Shown piece after piece: positions 11,901 to 20,900 of a DNA stretch of 64,000 bases. The stretch comes from Gigaspora rosea (Eukaryota > Glomeromycota > Glomeromycetes > Diversisporales > Gigasporaceae): NCBI GenBank assembly GCA_003550325.1, contig QKWP01000068.1, positions 62,001 to 126,000 on the forward strand, read 5' to 3'. Below the pieces are notes generated by a model, which was not told where the DNA came from, searched no databases, and saw nothing but the letters and a program-made list of their open reading frames with translations. The position numbers and the translations under genes are program-made. Numbering within the stretch: position 1 is the first letter of the stretch; the number at the start of each line of letters is the position of its first letter.

Positions 11901-14900
11901 CTTGTTAATCAACGAATTTACATAATTTAACAAAAGAGTATAGTAATAAAATTTTAAACTCACAGGCTTGTAGTAAATATAATCAGATTATTATTTAGCA
12001 CCAATTTTTCTTAATTTTCGATGTACTAATTTTCGTCATCTAGCTATACTCACAGACTTACAATTAATGAATTGATTTCATTAGGATGCTATTTAGCATT
12101 AGCACTCGAAAGAGCATGAATATGGACAGTTAAAACTTACTTCCTGAAAGTATATGAAATTAATATCAAGTTTACAACATTATTTCATTTGCATTCATGC
12201 TTATACTTACGACCTGATAATACAGTGAAGTTTGAATATAATTATTTTAAAATTTAATATTAAATCTAATATACAGTAAATGCCACCAAATGAAAATATT
12301 GAAATCTTGATTTAAGATATTTTACTCGACATAATCTAACGTGCACGATAATATTTATCTAATGAGATAGAAATTAAGTATAAGGAAATATAATTTCAAT
12401 CATGGATTGTGCTGATAAATTCGGGACTCGTTTTCCGTAAAGAGAAAAATCCGAAATCAAATTCTGTTTTCATTTGATAGCATTCATGTGTAATCGAACA
12501 TCATACTCACACGCTAGTAATTCAAGGATTTATGAATCATTTAGCGTCAAATTATTATTTCAACATGCTAACGATTAACAAGACAACGAAACAACTTAAT
12601 ACTCACAAACTATAAATAGATCACATGATTAATATTGGAAGTATATTTTTGCATAATCAATGTCACGGCTGATGCTAAAACTAGGCCTCTCTTGAATAAA
12701 ATCATTTATTTTCCTTTAAGAACATTAAATCTTAATCTAGTCCAACTCCAAAAATAAATCAAAAGATATTATAAAATTTTTATCAGGCCTAATTTTTAGC
12801 ATCAGTATTTTCAGCTTAAGCCATAAAGATAAACGAAACTTACTCTCTGATAATCATGTTGATTTATATTAATAAAATTATAGTCAATGAATACCGGTAC
12901 ACCTAATTGAACTATACTTACTCGCTAGTAATTGATGCAAAATAAATAAGTTTTAGGTTTAATTAGATTAATGGCGCACATATTAATTAAAATTAAATAC
13001 TTACAAACTAACAGTTATGTATTTTATGCAAATTTAGAGGTATTTCTTAGTAAATTCAGATTAGCATTTATACCTACGATCTAAAATTAATTTGAAATAT
13101 TGCTTAGTACTAATTTAATATAATAAATGTTTCCGTCAAACTTAATACTCACTCTCTGGTAACAAATGTATTTGTGTGTTATTTGCATATTAGCATCTCG
13201 TTAATTCTTTAAATAATACATATTCAAATCTACGTACTTCCTGTAAAAAAATATACGCAAGTATTTTATTTGAGATCCTTGATCAATAAATTAATAAATA
13301 CCATGCATAAATTTAGCGCATGCAGAATTGCAATTTCTGGCGTCTGAAATTGTGAAATTGTACTATCTTTCCATATATTAGGTGGGTTCATAATTAATAA
13401 ATAAGTGACATATTTTGAAAATAAGTAGGATTTTTTAAATAGTATTTTTACTATGTTGAATTATAAGTCGGAAAAATAAAATAAGATTCTCTGATTTTAA
13501 TTATGAAACCCCCTATTGTAGAAATTTCAGGAAAATACGGTACTATGTCGGGTGCACTAATTTATTCGAGCATGAAAGATACGTAATCGATCTAATACTC
13601 ACACACTAATAGAAATTACGCAATTAGTTGGGAAGTTATTTAAGGCAAATTCAATTCGAAAAGATGTTACGCTTCGAACATTATATAATACTCACAATCT
13701 AGTATTTGGTATCATTGTCAATTTGAATAATTTAGTGTTGATATACAGCAAATTTCCGATTTAAAATGAATTTATTTTACACTCACTCCCTGGCAGTTAT
13801 ATAATTAAGTGTTATTACAGTAATTTACCGCAGAGAACTTAATTCAATGAATAAGCACTACTCACTCCCTATTAGTTAACGTAAATTATGTATGATATTA
13901 CTAATTAATAACGCATTGCAAAATTCAAAATAAAGTCGAACTTTATGCTTACATATTTCTAGTTGATTCAATATAAGCAGTATTGTTAACAAATCAATTT
14001 AATTAGTGAATATGTGTTACGGAATTCTATTCTTACCGCCTAATGTTCGTACAAAAATTAAATGTATTTTTTGGCAAAAAGTGAATATACTGTATATTCA
14101 AACTTACTCCCTGTGATATATGATTAATTAAAAATCATTTCAAAATTCTCAACCAACATATGTCATCTTCTTTATACTCACTGACTGTTAGGAGATAATA
14201 TTTATTATAAATATAGTAATCAAATCATTGAACTAGATCTTATTCTATAAAAAGTGATTTACTATTTTGCGACCCCGGTAATTTTTCATATCGTGCTATA
14301 AATCAGAAATCGTTTTTTGATTACTAATTTCTAGGGTATAGTAATGGTGGTATAGTATACAGAATTTGTAAGAGGCATCAAACCCTATGGGTAAATTTAA
14401 GATACTAAAAATTAACTATACCTAGAATTCGGTAATCAAAAGACGATATCTGATTTACAGGTCGCAGATTTTGCAAGGATTTGAATTTTATACTCACTCA
14501 TCTTTAGGCTGACTAATTGTTGATATGATTTATATAATTAATAAATGCAAAAATTTACCTAATAACTATATAATCGATCTTTACTCACTTTCTGGTAAAT
14601 TAATGTATTGGAAGTTTTACTAAACGGCTTAAATTTCCAAATAAGTTGAGGATTGAACTTGATACTCACTCCCTATTGTTAATGTAATAATTTGAAATAT
14701 TATTAAGTAATGTTTCATTGCAAATTCTGAAACTAACATAAAATGCTCAAAACCTACTTTCTGGTAATTTATGCATTATTTAACAACGGGTACACTGTTA
14801 AATTTTGATTGAAAATATTTATGCATAAAGAATCGAACTTCTTACTCACAAACTTCGGTTGTTCAATAGAATTGTTTATTTAAAGAATTATTATCATTAA

Positions 14901-17900
14901 TATTCCGATTATGGATAAATGTACGTACATGGTTGAAGTTTATACTCACAATCTATTAAAAGTTTGCGTAATTTATATATTTAATTATTAACTCATTAAT
15001 ATATAATCGATCTTTACACTCACGTTCTAATTATTCCAAATTTATGTAAAATTAAATATTTAGCATCGACTGAGTGTCAATTCTAATCGAATAATATACT
15101 ATTTAAACTTACTTTCTGTAATCATTTGATGATTATTTATTTAGATTTATGTTAAATGGCTCCGTATTATTTTACCGACAATCACTTCATAGACACCACA
15201 TTTCACCGACAATTATTCACTGATAAGTTCATTTTACCGCCAGTTCATTTCACCGACAAGTTTTTTTTATAAAGAACACTAACAGCAATGACCAGAATTA
15301 CTTTGTCGTTGAAATGAGCTTCGGTGAAATAGACTACCGGTGAAATAAACATGTTATAAAATACGCCACTGAGCGTCTCCGAAGGGAGTTATATATATAT
15401 ATATATAAAAAGAACTTGTCGGTGAAATAAATACCACCCATTTTTTCTTCATTTTCATTTCATTGTTTCATTTTAATAGATTATTAAATAATCGAATTTT
15501 GACTCACAACCTAAATATTGAATTATGATTTATGAATGATGCATTATAATTTCATGAACATAAAAGTATTCAAACTTACTTCCTAGTATTTGATATAATT
15601 TAAGCAATTTTTTAAACTATAATTTATTGTGAAACTTATGTATTCACTTACTCTCTAGAAATTGGCATAATCATTTGAAATATTAATATAAATACTAGTT
15701 TAGCAAATCAATATATATTTAAACTTACTTCCTAGTAGTTCAAACCATTGGTAATAATTATTATTAATTCTTATTTTTAACGAATTAGCACCCAGATCGA
15801 AAACTCACGTCCTAGTAGTTTATGAGATTATTAATTCAATTTAAATAATATTAAGTGACCTAGCTTAGTACTTACGACCTATAGTTCAATTTATGTAATC
15901 GATGAAGCAATATTTAGCACCAATGCGTCAACTTCTGAATTCGCACTCTATACTTACGTCCTGTAAATAATGTAATTTATAAATTTATTCGAAATTTTAT
16001 TTAGCACTATATATTTGATCAATGTATATAACAATACTCACGCACTAATAATAATAATTAATTAACAATCATCTGAAATTTAGTGCCATTATATCGTAAA
16101 CTCCAAAATATGCGTATTTAACTTACTCCCTGAGTGAATTGTTGGAGCATGCTTTAGAAATAATTCAATAGGAAACAAATGAATATGCTGTAATTGAGCG
16201 TTCTACTTACATCCTAGTTGTTGATGTAAATTAATATTCGTTCGTTTAAAATTCAGACCTATAAATGGATTTACAGAAACTCTACACTTACCTAAGATTT
16301 GATATTTATAAGATCTTATTACCATCTAATTAACGATGATTATGCTTTATCAAACAATCAATTATATTTACCCGCTAAATGTTGATGTTATTTAATAGAT
16401 TGCATCAGAATGCAAATGAAAGTAGTATTCATAATTAAATTTATACTCACCCCCTAACATAATTCCTGAGACAATTTAAAGAATTACTCGGTATAAATTG
16501 TAAAAATTTGAAATAATGAATATATTCAATCGAACTTACTCGCTGGCAGATGGATTAATTTAAGTATGAGCACATATATTTTATAATCAATACTTGATTA
16601 GCACATGTATTCAAACTTAATACTCACAAACTAGATGTTATCGTAATGGTGTGCTTAGTACTTAATTATAATGAAAACACTTATTCGGTCATTTACTTAC
16701 ATCCTGGAAGTTTTTTGGAATTTGTGTATTTGAAGTATTAGATATTTTTTTAAAAAAACAAATTAAACTATCACATCACATTCACACTCACTTTCTAATT
16801 TAAGCAATTTATGTATATGGGTTGAGTCAATAATTCGTAGTAAGATTTAATCTAACAAAAAAATGTGCAATTGTTTCTTACGAGCTGGTCAATTGAATTT
16901 GTCGAATTATTTAGCTCAAATTCTTAGGCTTTAAAGAATAAATACGGAAAGTCATTTTATACTCACATCCTTATTTAATTTGGTATACATGATATATTGA
17001 ATGAATTTACATTACGAAATATTTTTGGCAAATATAGTTAATTTTATACTCACTCTTCTGGAATATCGCTAATAGTTGATGTGATCATTTAAAGTGTTGT
17101 TAGCCCATGTTATCACGAAAGAAAACATGTATCTGATCTTAAACTCACTCTCTAAATTCGAATAATTCATGTTAATCGTTTAAAACGTTATTTCATCACT
17201 TTTAATTTTTGTTACACTCACGAGCTGGTAATTGAAATATTAATATTTAACATGAATAAATTATCATCAATATTACCAACTCTTTTCAATTTCCTTATTT
17301 GGAAATGTATCTAAAATGCAGAATCAATCACAATTAGGATTATAGGTCAAATTATTCACCCGACATTTTTTACTAGTGCTCCAATTCTTTTTTTTTTTTT
17401 CTTTTTTTTTGTTTCATAAAAATTTACGATGTAAATATTCCAAATAACGAAATCGAAAAATGGGTCGGCCATAAATTATTAAATTCCGAAGATAGTTAAT
17501 CGTATTTTATACTCACAAGAAGTCAATAGGACTGGTACTTAAATTGCATATTTTTTAAATTATTTGATAGTCAAGTCATGGTTAAAACAATTTCTGTGAT
17601 AAACTTTATACTTACTTCCTAATAGTTGAAATAGTCGTTTATTTAGTGTTGATCTATTGATATGCCCGATTAAACTAATATTATGCACTTACGTAATTCT
17701 ATTTTTAATAATATAAAATATTATTAATTCATTTCAGAATCCTGATTAAGCAAAATAAGAGTAAATGTTTATTTGCCTTCAAACTTACGTCTGGCAATTT
17801 AAGAAATTATTTAATAATTTATTATAGTTGACGACTTGGGAAATTAAACGACTACATTTCTTGAGAAATTTCAATAAAAAGTAATAAAGCACCTGTTCTA

Positions 17901-20900
17901 ATCGTATGTACTCTAACTTTTTGCAAATTTCTCTGATATCAGGACGATTATTTGGATCACCACCCCAGGCATCGTCATAAAGATTTTTGAAATCAACAGG
18001 AGTTCCTTTAATTGGAGTTTCTCGATTACCTCTGATTAGATGAATTGACATTCTTGTTACTCTATTTTTCAAAGCTTTAAAAGGTGCTACTCCACTTGAC
18101 AGTTCCCAAAAAAGAACACCGAGACTATAGATATCAGAATGTTTGCCCCATTTATATTCATGTGGTTTTGGAAGGTACAGAGGATCAGAGTATTCGCATC
18201 TTCCATATACTCTGCTTGTAATAGACAAAGCGACATTATCTAATGATAAAGATAAACCAAAGTCTGAAATAATCATTCTACCATCATGTACTAATATGTT
18301 TTTATCGTGCTAAATTTTATCAAATTATGTGTTCGATATGTTAATAATAAGTAAATAACAATTATATAAATAGAATTTAAAAAAGTCTCCTACAAGATCC
18401 CGATGAACAATATTTGCATTATGCAAACAATCAATCCCGCTAGAAATTTCTTTTGCCATTCTAATTTTAGTTGACCAATCTAATTCTGAAAAATTTTCAT
18501 TCAAATAATGCTCAAGATCACCACTTTTTGCGTACTGAAGAATCATATAATAAGTATCCGCTTTATAATCTAATTTATCAGTTTTAAGAGACATTCTGAT
18601 GATTAAATATTTAAGAATATATGTTTATACCAGTGTATAAAATAGCATGATAAAAATCCGGATCTACCGTTTTTTATATTGCATATACCGGTATTTTAAA
18701 ATTGGGCCGGTGCAACAAACGGTGCATGATCCGGAAGTTTTTGAAGTAACCGGTGCGTGCATCTATGTGCTCCAATGATCTGATGATCATTTTCTACTAA
18801 TGCAGGCTTTTTTTTTTTTTTTTTTTGAACCGGTATTTTTTTATATAACAGGTGCATGTACCGGTAAATTAAAATTTCTATTTTAAACACTGGTTTATAC
18901 ATTTCATAAAAATTAACATGCCTTGAGTAATTCCAAAGAATTGTATTATATTATCGTGATTAACTTTAGTAATGGATTTAACCTTGTAATTAATAGTATT
19001 AAAACAAAAAGTTATGATTGCAACGTGAATAAACTGTAAAAAAAAATTACACATACTTCTCTTATAAAATCGTCTAATGAATTTTCGTCATTATGATCTA
19101 AAGTCTTCATAGCCACAATTTGATTTACATCTTTTGAATAGGCACTATATATAACTCCAAACCCTCCTTTACCGATTTCTGCCATGTTTTCAAAAGAGGT
19201 ATATTCGAATTCTTGTCCAAAAGTATTTTTCTCAAACATTTCTTTACAAAATAGATCTAACTGTATATTATCTAACTTTTTGCAAATTTCTTTGATGTCA
19301 GGACGACTATCTAGCTTATCTTTCCAAGCAGCACAATAAAGATTTTTGAAATTATCAGGAGTTCCTTCAATTGGATTTTCTCGATTACCTTTGATTACAT
19401 GAACGGCATTCAAAGCTCTAAAAGGAGGCACACCACTTGACAGTTCCCAAAAAAGAACACCAAGACTATAAATATCTGAATACTTGTCCCATTTATACTC
19501 GCGCGGACTTTGGAGGTATTGTGGATCAGAATATTCCCATTTTTCATATATTGTACTTGCTATAGAGTTATCTGATGACTCTGATAAACCAAAGTCTGTA
19601 ATAATCATTCTATCTTTATCATGTACTAATATGTTCTTATCGTGCTAAATTTATCAATATTGCATGTCCGATATAATAAGTAAATAATAATCATATAATC
19701 ATAAAAAGGGCAATGAAGAAAAGTCTCTTACAAGATTCCGATGAACAATATTTACACTATGTAAACATTTAATCCCACTAGAAATTTCTCTTGCCATTCT
19801 AATTTTAGTTGACCAATCTAAGTTTGGAAAATAATCATTTAAATAACATCGAAGATCTCCACGGTTTGCATACTGAAAAACCATACAATATGTTTTGGTT
19901 TCAGAATCTAATTTATGAATTTTAAGAGACATCTCAACGATTAGATATGATTAGATATTTAAGGATATATGTTTATCCATTTATGAATTTTAAGAGACAT
20001 CTCAACGATTAGATATGATTAGATATTTAAGGATATATGTTTATCCATTTATAAAAATCAATAACATGCCTTGAGTAATTCCAAAGAATTCTATTACATT
20101 GTCATGTTTAACTGTGTGTTTGACCTTGTAATTTGTGGTGTCGAAATGTAAAAAATTATGATTGTGACGTGAATAATATTACTGTAACAAAAACAATACT
20201 TACTTTGCTAACCAAATTGAATAATGAATTTTCGTCACAATCATATAAAGTCTTCAAAGCCACAATTTGGTTTTCATCCTTTGAATAAGCTTTATACATA
20301 ACTCCAAACCTTCCTTTACCGATTTCTGTCTTGTTCTCAAAAGAAGAATATTCCAATCTTAGTCCTTTAAATAAATCTTTATAAACAGGTTCTAATTGCA
20401 TATTTTCTAACTTTTTGCAAATCTCTTCAATGTCAGGACGACTACTTGGTTTACCATTCCAAGCTGCCTCGTAAAGATTTTTGAAATCAACAGGAGTCCC
20501 TTCAATTGGAATTTCTCGATTACCCTTGATTGCATGAATGGCTTTCAAAGCTCTAAAAGGAGGTACGCCACTTGACAATGCCCAATAAAGAACACCAAGA
20601 CTATAGATATCTGAAGACTTGTTCCGTTTATACGTGAACGGACTTTGGAGGTATTGTGGATCTGCATATTCCCATATTCCATACACTTTACTTGTTACAG
20701 ATTTTGAGCTGTTATTTAATGACTTGGATAAGCCAAAATCTGCAATAATCATTCTACCATCATGTACTAGGATGTTCTTATCATGCTAAATTTTTATTAA
20801 AATTATATGTTCGTTATGTTAATAATAATAAGAAACCAGTAACCATGCCATGTTAAATATAGAAATGAAGCTTACAAGATCCCGATGAGCAATATCTGCA

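Noticed and set aside
12310-12350. A 10-nt exon near 12,325
   Set aside because: The donor is poor (GTAAAA) and the length would break the frame. Left out.
7121-17698. CRISPR or satellite array because of the regular ~80-bp motif
   Set aside because: The recurring part is only a splice-donor/acceptor pattern around variable bases. Units differ in length and sequence, and the DNA has eukaryotic introns and kinases. Joined exons give an open frame.
7121-17698. Reading each 3-nt exon as a codon (phase 0)
   Set aside because: Gives several stops (TGA, TAA) and disagrees with the phase left by the kinase exon. Phase 2 is open throughout.
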